Source of the DNA: JAMLHH01 sp035515235
GTDB taxonomy: Bacteria > Bacteroidota > Bacteroidia > Chitinophagales > JADIYW01
DNA length: 64,000 bases
NCBI GenBank assembly: GCA_035515235.1
Contig: DATJBS010000012.1
Coordinates: forward strand, 144,833-208,832
Direction of reading: 5' to 3'
Below are positions 1 through 7,556 of the stretch, piece after piece. Numbering within the stretch: position 1 is the stretch's first letter; each line of letters starts with the position of its first letter. A program made the position numbers and the translations under genes. The notes beneath the pieces were generated by a model. That model did no database searches. It was given only the letters and a program-made list of their open reading frames with translations, and was not told the origin of the DNA.

Positions 1-582
1 GAAGTCTAACCACTCATTATACTTCATGTGTTTATCTACCAATTCTCTTATAGTTTCAGTATTTTCTGTTGCGAGCGTTTTAAATTTAAAATCTGTACCG
101 ATTGTATTTCTAATTAAATCTCTTGGTTGAGTAGAGCAATTATTATAAATGAAATCATACAAATAGTATCTATTTTCAGTTAAAGCATTTTTCTCTAAAG
201 CAGCGATAAGTTCAGTCTTTTGAATAGGAGATAAGTTCAATAGCTGCTCTCTGACAGATCGTCCAAAATATTCATAATCATACATGAAGCTGTCAAAATC
301 TTCTGTAGCCACAAAATAAAGGAGCTTGCCTTGGATGAACTTGATTAAAAATCCATCTTCATCAAAACTAAACATACCGTAATTGTATACAATATCAGTG
401 TCCTTAGTATGGTTTTTTACTCTAATACCTGTATGTCCATATGCCTGATAAACTTCGGCAGTTCCTGTGCCACAAGTCAGTACGCTTATATCTATTGAAT
501 CTTGAGCTTTCAATCCTGATCCAATAAAAATGAAAAGAAGTAGATATAAATAAGGCTTAGTTAAAAAGGTATAATTTTGCAT
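1..582 (-). CDS. DUF4105 (Lnb N-terminal-like) secreted protein, 3' part cut by window edge
   Basis: The minus strand is open from an ATG at 582 to the first base of the window (194 codons, no stop), so the C-terminus lies outside. The N-terminus is a hydrophobic signal peptide ending near LKAQD. The mature part reads VLTCGTGTAEVYQAYGHTGI, later YNYGMFSFD, and then a segment with FIYNNCSTQPRDLI. This matches my recollection of DUF4105 / Lnb N-terminal periplasmic proteins of Bacteroidota, a papain-like fold in which the conserved Cys and His are thought to be catalytic. The substrate is unknown. A TAAGTTTG box lies 29-36 bases upstream of the start. It is divergent from msrB. The family call is from motif memory and the function is open. 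Confidence 0.7.
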   Translation of the reverse strand, partial: MQNYTFLTKPYLYLLLFIFIGSGLKAQDSIDISVLTCGTGTAEVYQAYGHTGIRVKNHTKDTDIVYNYGMFSFDEDGFLIKFIQGKLLYFVATEDFDSFMYDYEYFGRSVREQLLNLSPIQKTELIAALEKNALTENRYYLYDFIYNNCSTQPRDLIRNTIGTDFKFKTLATENTETIRELVDKHMKYNEWLDF

Positions 583-610
583 TTTGATATTTTCGAAAGT
601 GAAATTAAGA

Positions 611-618
611 CAAACTTA
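611..618 (-). promoter_or_regulatory. Putative -7 box for the DUF4105 gene
   Basis: TAAGTTTG on the minus strand fits the Bacteroidota sigma-A -7 consensus TAnnTTTG. It would put transcription start near 604, about 22 bases before the ATG at 582. No matching TTTG is seen at the -33 spacing, so this rests on one box. Confidence 0.35.
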
Positions 619-644
619 TCAGTTCTTTTGACGTTAAGTATTTT

Positions 645-1145
645 ATGAAATGGTTTTATTTATTATTTACATTCTCAATATTGAGTTGTCAAGCACAGAC
701 AACTCCTATCTCTAATAAAAATTTATCTATGGAAAAATCATCTAACACTTATAAAGTGACCAAGACCGAAGAAGAGTGGAAAAGTATTTTAGACCCAGAA
801 TCGTATAGAGTTTTGCGTCAAAGTGGAACAGAATACCCTAATACTGGAAAATTTAATCTTACTGATGAGCCTGGAAAGTATTACTGTAAAGGTTGTGATA
901 CCTATTTGTTCTCATCTGATCAAAAGTTTGGTTCTAGCTGTGGATGGCCTTCATTTTATGATGTTCAGAAAGATGCCATAGAATATATAGAAGATCGTAC
1001 ACACGGTATGCATCGTATAGAAGTACGTTGTTCAAATTGTGGTGGACATTTGGGTCATGTTTTTGAAGATGGACCTAGAGACAAAACAGGAAAAAGATAT
1101 TGTATCAACTCTGCTTCATTGAATTTTGTACCTATTAAGAAGTAG
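645..1145 (+). CDS. msrB: Peptide-methionine (R)-S-oxide reductase MsrB, lipoprotein form
   Basis: Reduces the R-sulfoxide of methionine in proteins. The 166-residue product has a lipoprotein signal peptide with lipobox SILSC (Cys15), so it is probably anchored in the periplasm or outer membrane. The SelR domain spans about residues 37-164. Zinc ligands are Cys81/Cys84 (CKGC) and Cys129/Cys132 (CSNC). The catalytic Cys is Cys153 in RYCINS, and the resolving Cys is Cys99 in SCGWPSF. The full set of residues for a two-Cys MsrB is therefore present. A second in-frame ATG at residue 29 would give a cytosolic form, but the lipobox supports the longer start. It is a single gene, divergent from the DUF4105 gene and followed by an RDD protein. 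Confidence 0.93.
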   Translation: MKWFYLLFTFSILSCQAQTTPISNKNLSMEKSSNTYKVTKTEEEWKSILDPESYRVLRQSGTEYPNTGKFNLTDEPGKYYCKGCDTYLFSSDQKFGSSCGWPSFYDVQKDAIEYIEDRTHGMHRIEVRCSNCGGHLGHVFEDGPRDKTGKRYCINSASLNFVPIKK

Positions 1146-1210
1146 TATTTATTTTTAATCTGGAACTTACAATTTAACATTTGCGTTGTAAGTAATCAAA
1201 ATCATAAATC

Positions 1211-1672
1211 ATGAGTAATGTAGAATATAAGAATTTGTACGAAGATAAAGGTGCTTTAATTCCAAGAAACTATGCTGGATTTGGTGTAAGAATGGTAGCG
1301 TTCTTTATAGATGGTGTTATTTTATCTTTTGCTTTTGGAATTATATCTTTTATAACTGGAATGAAGTTTAATTCTGGTTTTTTTGAAGTTGTATACAATC
1401 CAGGTGGTCTATTATCCTTTTTATTAGCGCTGTCTTATTTTGTATATTTTGAAACAGGCGAGAAACAAGCTACTATAGGTAAATCTATAATGGACTTAAA
1501 AGTGGTCAAGCAAAACGGTGCTAAAATGACAGTGAGAGATTCTGTTTTTCGTTATATAGGAAAAATATTTTCTGCTTTTATCTTTATGATAGGCTATATC
1601 ATGGCAATATTTGATGATCAAAAAAGAACTTTGCATGATCGTATAGCTGAAACTTATGTGATAAAAATATAA
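1211..1672 (+). CDS. RDD family membrane protein
   Basis: The 153-residue protein carries the RDD signature: an Arg in YAGFGVRMVAFFIDG near residue 27, an Asp in the first membrane segment, and the C-terminal DDQKRTLHDRIAETYV block. Three hydrophobic segments are visible, at about 28-50, 68-86 and 112-134. RDD proteins are small inner-membrane proteins; some have been linked to ion transport, but most have no assigned role. It lies 65 bases after msrB, and a strong hairpin follows it at 1712-1750. The function is not inferable from context. Confidence 0.8.
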   Translation: MSNVEYKNLYEDKGALIPRNYAGFGVRMVAFFIDGVILSFAFGIISFITGMKFNSGFFEVVYNPGGLLSFLLALSYFVYFETGEKQATIGKSIMDLKVVKQNGAKMTVRDSVFRYIGKIFSAFIFMIGYIMAIFDDQKRTLHDRIAETYVIKI

Positions 1673-1711
1673 AAGACATCTTGTCTTTTGAAAGAATTTA
1701 ATAAAATATTT

Positions 1712-1753
1712 AAAGTCAACTATAGATAGATAATATCCTTAGTTGACTTTTTT
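1712..1753. terminator. Bidirectional intrinsic terminator between RDD and SQR genes
   Basis: An 11-bp perfect stem (1712-1722 with 1740-1750) is followed on the plus strand by a T-rich tail. The genes on either side converge on it, so it may serve both. A second small hairpin overlaps the RDD stop codon. Confidence 0.75.
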
Positions 1754-1772
1754 ATTTGGAATATTAGCTGAT

Positions 1773-3032
1773 TTACATTTTTCCTTTTAACATTCTATTC
1801 CAATACATATATGGTAGGCCATATTTTTTCAATAACCATAATCTCCAGCTTTCTTTATAACTATTAAAAACGAGCATATACTTCAACATTGGATCTGGAG
1901 TAAATTCATTTTTATAATTAAATTCAGCTAAAGCCATTTTACCATATCCTGTTACTAATGGACAAGAAGAGTAGCCATCGTAAGATTCATTTGAAGCAAC
2001 TTGATTTTGTAGAAGTTTCAGAATATTATCTACTATGACAGGAGCTTGTTTTCTAATAGCTGCCCCAGTTTTAGCAGTAGGCAATGCTGCTACGTCTCCA
2101 ACTCCAAAAATATTCGAATATTTTTTATGTTGTAAACTGTGAATGTTCACATCTAACCATCCAGCAGAATTGACTAATGTAGATTCTTTGATAAATTTGG
2201 GAGCAGTTTGAGGTGGAGCAAGATGTAAAAAGTCAAACGGCATTTCAATGATAGAATCTCCTTGAATCTTTTCACACAGTACATTTCCTTCGTTGACTAC
2301 ACAATTGTTTTCTTCCGGAGCAACACTTTTAAAATAGACAGTTTTATTATCTGCATCTATTTTTATTGGTGCGTAAAATGGTTTGAAGTGAATGTGATTT
2401 CTATGAATGACATTCATTAAAGTTTCAGCAATTATTTTAACTCCAAAAATCACTGATCCCGGAGTCGCAAAAACCACATTGCTTGTTTTTTCTAAACCTT
2501 TTTTCTGGAAATATTCTGTTGCCAAATACATAATTTTTTGAGGAGCTCCGCCACATTTTATTGGAGTAGTAGGCTGTGTAAATATGGCATTTCCACCTTT
2601 AAATTCTTGTAGGCATTTCCATGTGTATTCCGGGTCGATATAATTGCTACAAACTGCACCTTTTTTTACAGCATCTTCAAGTCCTTCTATTAGTGATAAA
2701 TCATTCACTAGTCCCGGAGCTACTACCAAATAGTCATAGGTAAATGCACCGTTATTGTCTGTATAAACTTTGTTTTCTTCAGGTGTAATATTGTTTGCTC
2801 TGTCTTTAATCCAAGTAACTCCTTTGGGAATCACTGATTTTTCGTCTCTTCTAGAATTCGCATAATTATATGTTCCTCCACCGACTAAAGTCCAAGCTGG
2901 CTGATACCAATGATCTTCTGATGGTTCTATGATAGCAATATCAAGAGTTGCTTGTTTTCTTTTTAATTGAGCAGCTACCATAATTCCTCCAGTGCCGCCT
3001 CCAATGATTAGAATTTGATGATGATTTTTCAT
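1773..3032 (-). CDS. sqr: Sulfide:quinone oxidoreductase, mitochondrial-like type
   Basis: FAD enzyme that oxidises sulfide and passes electrons to the quinone pool at the inner face of the membrane. The 419-residue protein starts with the FAD-binding motif IIGGGTGGI (about 9-17). It contains the active-site block PIKCGGAPQK with Cys160. It also has Cys357 in CPLVTGYGKMALAEF. These match the two redox cysteines of human SQOR as I recall them. GVGDVAALPTAKTGAA (about 310-325) is the second FAD-contact motif. The C-terminus is rich in Trp, Tyr and Leu and probably sits on the membrane. It lies 109 bases downstream of a 1-Cys peroxiredoxin on the same strand, which suggests a sulfide or thiol detoxification unit. 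Confidence 0.9.
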   Translation of the reverse strand: MKNHHQILIIGGGTGGIMVAAQLKRKQATLDIAIIEPSEDHWYQPAWTLVGGGTYNYANSRRDEKSVIPKGVTWIKDRANNITPEENKVYTDNNGAFTYDYLVVAPGLVNDLSLIEGLEDAVKKGAVCSNYIDPEYTWKCLQEFKGGNAIFTQPTTPIKCGGAPQKIMYLATEYFQKKGLEKTSNVVFATPGSVIFGVKIIAETLMNVIHRNHIHFKPFYAPIKIDADNKTVYFKSVAPEENNCVVNEGNVLCEKIQGDSIIEMPFDFLHLAPPQTAPKFIKESTLVNSAGWLDVNIHSLQHKKYSNIFGVGDVAALPTAKTGAAIRKQAPVIVDNILKLLQNQVASNESYDGYSSCPLVTGYGKMALAEFNYKNEFTPDPMLKYMLVFNSYKESWRLWLLKKYGLPYMYWNRMLKGKM

Positions 3033-3141
3033 AATAATCTACCTGTTTGGTCATGAATAGAATAGATATGCGCTCCACTCATTTAAAGAGTAAAGCGCAT
3101 AAGCTATTGATAAGTTAAAAGTTATTTTTCTGAATAAACCA

Positions 3142-3795
3142 TTAAAGCGTTTTCTTAGCTAAATACCAATCCACTTGTTCTAAACTTTTGTCTGCTTTCC
3201 TAGCTGCTAATTCTTCTAAAGTTTTAGGAGCTCCAACGATGACTTTATCTCCAGGCTGCCAATTAAGTGGCATGGCTACTTTATGCTCATCAGAAGTTTG
3301 AAGGGCTAATAAAGTTCTTTTGATTTCATCCATACTTCTACCCACATTTAATGGGTAATACATGACTAATCGGATTTTCCCTATAGGATCAATTATAAAT
3401 ACTGCACGTACAGCTGCTGTTTCACTTTCTCCTGGTTGAAGCATTCCATAAAGCTTGGCTACTTTCATATCTAAGTCAGCAATAATTGGGAATTCAAATA
3501 AAACTCCAGTTTTTTCGTCTACAGCATTTACCCATGCGATGTGTGAATGGATACTGTCAATACTCAAGCCCATGAGCTTGGTATTGTGTTCTGTGAAGAA
3601 GTCGCTCTCCATTGCAAAGCCACTCATTTCTGTAGTACAAACAGGAGTAAAGTCTGCGGGATGGGAGAAAAGAATCACCCAACTTCCTTTGTTGAATTCA
3701 GAGAATTTAATATTTCCAGTAGTAGTAATGGCGTCAAAATCTGGTGCTAAATCACCAATTCTTGGCATAATGTTTAATTTTTCTTGAGTTTCCAT
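3142..3795 (-). CDS. 1-Cys peroxiredoxin (Prx6/AhpC-TSA type)
   Basis: Reduces hydrogen peroxide and organic peroxides. The peroxidatic Cys is Cys53 in HPADFTPVCTTE; the Thr at position 50 and an Arg in AAVRAVFIID complete the usual active site. At 217 residues, with a long C-terminal domain (about 160-217, including MPLNWQPGDKVIV), it fits the Prx6 subfamily. No canonical resolving Cys is seen in the C-terminal arm, so regeneration needs an outside thiol. It is upstream of the sulfide:quinone reductase and probably co-transcribed. The start ATG at 3795 is well supported by the fold. Confidence 0.92.
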   Translation of the reverse strand: METQEKLNIMPRIGDLAPDFDAITTTGNIKFSEFNKGSWVILFSHPADFTPVCTTEMSGFAMESDFFTEHNTKLMGLSIDSIHSHIAWVNAVDEKTGVLFEFPIIADLDMKVAKLYGMLQPGESETAAVRAVFIIDPIGKIRLVMYYPLNVGRSMDEIKRTLLALQTSDEHKVAMPLNWQPGDKVIVGAPKTLEELAARKADKSLEQVDWYLAKKTL

Positions 3796-4297
3796 CTTAT
3801 TTAGTTTTTAATTTTATCTAAATTACACAATGGGGTTCTACTACTTAGTTACAATTGTTACAGTAAGGTATGCATTTACTATATTTTGTATTTAATTAAG
3901 GATTCTGTACTTGGAGTTTGATTTTATCTATAGTATTAATGTTGCTTTTTAAGATTAACCTTAAGTATTTCTCTAAAAGCTATGATTATACTTTTAAAAT
4001 TTCAATATAACTTTTTATTTAAATTCTCATCATGATATTTGTCAAATAAATTTTACGTTGATATTTCGTGGATATGTTGATATTTAGTTCTTGAGCTTTT
4101 GCCATAAACCCGTAAAAAATGCCCTAAATTGTTGCTCAATAAGAACTACTCTTTGTTATAAGAATTGAGCATTATATCTCCACTAGCTTGTTCAATTTTT
4201 TAAAGTAAAGTCGCAACGCTATATCATTTTTTTGAAAAAGAGTATTAGAGGCAGGATCTTATAAACGGAAAACTAAGTCAATTAAAAATATAAAATT
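3796..4297. other. Intergenic region upstream of the ribonucleotide reductase gene
   Basis: About 500 AT-rich bases between divergent genes with no credible reading frame. The only clear structure is an 8-bp inverted repeat, TGCTCAAT at 4133-4140 and ATTGAGCA at 4164-4171, with a 23-base loop. I looked for a cobalamin riboswitch (B12 box) because the next gene needs adenosylcobalamin, and for an NrdR palindrome; neither is evident. Confidence 0.4.
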
Positions 4298-6511
4298 TTG
4301 AGTACAATGAATGGCAAGCAACTACTATCGACCTTAAAATTTAACGAAGCATACGCTAAATTTAACCACACTACCAACAAATTAGAAACGTGGGAAGAGT
4401 CTTGTGAAGACGTGATGTCCATGCATTATAATAAGTTTTCGAAACTCAATAACTGGGATGAAATTGAACCTTATTATATCAGTGCTTTAAATGCTTACAA
4501 GAAACAAGAGATTTTAGCATCACAAAGAAATTTACAATTTAGAGAAAGGTCTATTTCTAAACACAATTGTAAACTATATAATTGCGCTGTTACTTATGTA
4601 GATCGTCCAGAGGTTTTCAAACAAATTTTTTGGGTACTATTATGCGGTTCTGGTGTAGGTTTTTCTGTAGAGAAGAGATTCATCAAGAAACTACCCAATC
4701 TTAAAAGAAGAATAGATATCTCCGCTGTAAGTTTAGCACAAGTTCATGTCGTTGAAGATAGTATTGAAGGCTGGGCTGAAGCTATTGATACTTTAATACA
4801 ATCTTACTTTAATGGCAACGCCAAAGTTCTTTTTGATTACTCTAAAGTTAGACCGAAAAATGCTTTAATAGCTGATGAGTTTTTAGCTCCAGGTTCTGAT
4901 GGATTGAAAAAATCTATAGAGTTGATCGATAAGTTATTGACTGACAAAGTAGATAGAAATGATTTCGTTTTGACTTCTTTGGATTGTCATGACTTAATAT
5001 GCTTGTTATCTGATGCAGTATTGTCAGGAGGTATAAGAAGAAGTGCATTGATTTCTTTGTTTGATAAAGACGACGAATTGATGCTGACTTGTAAAACTGG
5101 CAATTGGTTTATAGATGCACCTTGGAGAGCAAGAAGTAATAATTCAGCTAAATTATTGAAAGATTCTTTGACCAAACAAGAATTAGATTCTTACAAAGAA
5201 TATATCAAACAGTTTGGTGAGCCGGGTATACTATTGGTAGATGATATTGATATGATGTGTAATCCTTGTGTGGAAATTGGTTTTATTCCAAGAAATCCTC
5301 GTACTGGAAATTCATGTTGGTCATTTTGTAATTTGAATGAAATCATCGGTTCAAAAGCTACAACAGAAGAGAAGTTTTATGAAGCATGTAGAAATGCTGC
5401 CATCATTGGTACTTTTCAAGCGAGCTATACTAGTTTTTCATTTTTAGGAGAAGATACAGAAGAACTTATCCGTTGGGAGGCACTTTTAGGAGTTTCTATT
5501 ACTGGAATTATGGATAATCCTGATATTCTTTTAAACTCAGAAATTTTAGCAAAAGGAGCGGAGATTGTTAAAGAAACGAATAAATTGATTGCTGACTTAA
5601 TCGGTATCAATCAAGCCGCAAGAACAACATGTATCAAACCTTCAGGAAATGCTTCAGTATTGGCTAAGACATCTTCTGGTTGCCATCCTGCACATGCGAG
5701 AAATTATTTCAGAATAGTTCAATTAAATAAAATCACACCGGTTGCAACATATCTAAATGATCATTATGGTGAATTGTTAGAAGATAGTGTATGGTCTGCG
5801 AGTCAGTCGGATTATGCTTGTTATATTCCAATAACAGAAAATGATAATGTTCTTATTAAGAAGCAAATGGATGAAATTGATTTCTTAGAATATGTGAAAT
5901 TAATTTACAACTCATGGGTTCTTCCTGGGACGAACAAACATTTAGGTTACAGTAATTCTGTCACTCATAATGTGAGTAATACCGTAACAGTAACTGATTG
6001 GGACAGAGTGTTTGATTATATTTATGAGAATAAAGAGCATTTTTGTGGATTGTCATTTATGCCCAATACAGGAGATAAAATATACAAACAAGCTCCTTTT
6101 ACAGAAGTGTTAATGGTTAATGAGCTTACTGAGAAATATCAAGATGCTGCAATATTTGCATCTGGATTGATTGTAGATGCTCTTCATCATTTCAATAATG
6201 ATTTATGGGATGTATGTAGTGCAGTAATTGACAAGAACTATAAATTATCTGGAGATAGATATACGATTTTATTGAAGAAAGATATTATTCTAAGAATAGA
6301 GAAATTTGCTAAAAACTACTTCAATGGCAATTTGGAAGACACTATTTCTTGTTTGAAAGATGTACACTTATACCACAAATGGGTAAAGATCAATAGAGCT
6401 TTAGAGAAAAATCCAGTTGATTTTGATGAGATTAATTATCCTAAAAGATTTCAAAATGCAGATGAATTATCAGCTGTAGCTTGCTCAGGTGGAGCTTGTG
6501 AGATTTTTTAG
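4298..6511 (+). CDS. nrdJ: Adenosylcobalamin-dependent ribonucleoside-triphosphate reductase (class II RNR)
   Basis: Makes deoxynucleotides using coenzyme B12 as radical source. At 737 residues it matches the monomeric Lactobacillus leichmannii RTPR type (739 residues). Visible sites are Cys96 (KLYNCAV, first reducing Cys), CGSGVGFSVE (116-125), Cys324 in NPCVEI (thiyl radical Cys, with Asn322 and Glu326) and Cys344 in FCNLNEI (second reducing Cys). The C-terminal tail holds the shuttle pair Cys729/Cys734 in CSGGACEIF. The longest frame starts at a TTG (4298); an ATG three codons in (4307) is an equally good start. It is a single gene with its own terminator at 6531-6564 and no activating subunit, as expected for class II. 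Confidence 0.92.
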   Translation: MSTMNGKQLLSTLKFNEAYAKFNHTTNKLETWEESCEDVMSMHYNKFSKLNNWDEIEPYYISALNAYKKQEILASQRNLQFRERSISKHNCKLYNCAVTYVDRPEVFKQIFWVLLCGSGVGFSVEKRFIKKLPNLKRRIDISAVSLAQVHVVEDSIEGWAEAIDTLIQSYFNGNAKVLFDYSKVRPKNALIADEFLAPGSDGLKKSIELIDKLLTDKVDRNDFVLTSLDCHDLICLLSDAVLSGGIRRSALISLFDKDDELMLTCKTGNWFIDAPWRARSNNSAKLLKDSLTKQELDSYKEYIKQFGEPGILLVDDIDMMCNPCVEIGFIPRNPRTGNSCWSFCNLNEIIGSKATTEEKFYEACRNAAIIGTFQASYTSFSFLGEDTEELIRWEALLGVSITGIMDNPDILLNSEILAKGAEIVKETNKLIADLIGINQAARTTCIKPSGNASVLAKTSSGCHPAHARNYFRIVQLNKITPVATYLNDHYGELLEDSVWSASQSDYACYIPITENDNVLIKKQMDEIDFLEYVKLIYNSWVLPGTNKHLGYSNSVTHNVSNTVTVTDWDRVFDYIYENKEHFCGLSFMPNTGDKIYKQAPFTEVLMVNELTEKYQDAAIFASGLIVDALHHFNNDLWDVCSAVIDKNYKLSGDRYTILLKKDIILRIEKFAKNYFNGNLEDTISCLKDVHLYHKWVKINRALEKNPVDFDEINYPKRFQNADELSAVACSGGACEIF

Positions 6512-6530
6512 AATTTAAATAAATTTATAG

Positions 6531-6564
6531 AGGCTACTTTTAGAAATAGATGTAGCCTTTTTTA
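6531..6564 (+). terminator. Intrinsic terminator of nrdJ
   Basis: 7-bp stem AGGCTAC/GTAGCCT (6531-6537, 6552-6558) followed by a run of T. It overlaps the stop codon of the convergent WYL gene. Confidence 0.7.
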
Positions 6565-7461
6565 TTTGTACAGCTTCAAAGCTTTCGTAAAAGTGTTTTT
6601 TAGCTCGTTGATTAAACTCTGTGGTTGAACAACTTGGACATTTTCTCCTAAAGAGAGTAGCTCCATTTTAAAGTCATGAGTGAGAAATATTCGAAGACTA
6701 ATTCTTACTTCTTTTTCATTATCAACAAGAATTTCTTGTGAATCATGTAGAGGTAAGGTTTTGATATATTTCCCTTGAACAGGCGTAAAAGATAAAATCA
6801 CTTCCTCGGCTTTTTGACCATCAGGACTGATGATACCGAAGCTGTATTTGAAATATTCATTAACATCAAAATCTGCTGGAATTTTAAAATTCTTTTTTTG
6901 GATGTCTAAATATCTCAATCGATCTAAAGCAAAAGTTTTGATTTTATTGTCTTTTAAATCTTTGGCCAAAACGTACCATCTATTCTTCGACTCCTTTAAT
7001 GCATAAGGTTCTACTTGACGATTTTCTCCATGCTCTTCACCAAATTTTTGATAAGTAAATTTGATTTGAAGCTTATTTTTAATGGCTTTTAAAATACCAT
7101 TTAAGTTTTCAGTTCCTTGAGGTTTTCTAGTTTCAAAATGAATATGATTGGATAATTTATCTGATATATTTAAGGCATTATAAGTATCAAAAGCTTCAAT
7201 GATTCTTTCAAAAGCTTTATCTAATTTATCATATTCTACTACATATACTTTCTTAGAATAATCATAGTTGATTACGATGTTATAGATTTTTTCAATGTCA
7301 TCTAAATCTCTTTGAAACGTACGTTTTGATATGGTGTATTTGTCTCCATATATTTCTGATTGCAACTCCAAATAATCAGAAACCTCATCAAATGTAGATG
7401 GATGTATTCTCAGCTTATGGATAATATGGTGATATCTCGCTATAGTTTCTCTTTTGGACAT
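6562..7461 (-). CDS. WYL-domain transcriptional regulator
   Basis: The 299-residue protein has an N-terminal winged-helix DNA-binding region (about 1-60, including SKRTFQRDLDDIEKIYNI). Its WYL domain lies at about 120-200, with RWYVLAKD and KTFALDRLRYL, and a WCX-like C-terminal region follows to residue 299. WYL proteins sense ligands, often nucleic-acid-related, and regulators such as BrxR and CapW control phage-defence operons. Here it is the last gene of an apparent minus-strand operon after a UDG-like gene and a KAP NTPase, separated from the latter by 92 bases with inverted repeats (see 7488-7556). That placement suggests it regulates the operon or itself. I infer this from context only. 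Confidence 0.88.
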   Translation of the reverse strand: MSKRETIARYHHIIHKLRIHPSTFDEVSDYLELQSEIYGDKYTISKRTFQRDLDDIEKIYNIVINYDYSKKVYVVEYDKLDKAFERIIEAFDTYNALNISDKLSNHIHFETRKPQGTENLNGILKAIKNKLQIKFTYQKFGEEHGENRQVEPYALKESKNRWYVLAKDLKDNKIKTFALDRLRYLDIQKKNFKIPADFDVNEYFKYSFGIISPDGQKAEEVILSFTPVQGKYIKTLPLHDSQEILVDNEKEVRISLRIFLTHDFKMELLSLGENVQVVQPQSLINELKNTFTKALKLYK

Positions 7462-7487
7462 GAGGGCTTTTTTGAAGAATGGTGTTG

Positions 7488-7556
7488 TAATCTCCGCAAA
7501 TTATGCGGTGAATGGAGTGGCTAATCACCGCGATGGGTTTTGAAGGTTGGAGATTA
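7488..7556. promoter_or_regulatory. Repeat-rich spacer between KAP and WYL genes, possible operator
   Basis: Three copies of an eight-base half-site GG(A/T)GATTA lie here: minus strand at 7488-7495 and 7522-7529, plus strand at 7549-7556. The first and last form an 8-bp inverted repeat enclosing the region. Inside it, GCGGTGA (7505-7511) pairs with TCACCGC (7525-7531), and CCGCA (7494-7498) with TGCGG (7504-7508). Such clustered half-sites 27-95 bases upstream of the WYL start fit an autoregulatory operator. An RNA structure or attenuator is the alternative. The region is much more GC-rich than its surroundings. Confidence 0.5.

Noticed and set aside
3455..3787. 110-codon plus-strand frame over the peroxiredoxin gene
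   Set aside because: Lies wholly inside a well-identified gene on the opposite strand.
3796..4297. Cobalamin riboswitch upstream of nrdJ
   Set aside because: No B12 box or the expected conserved helices could be found.
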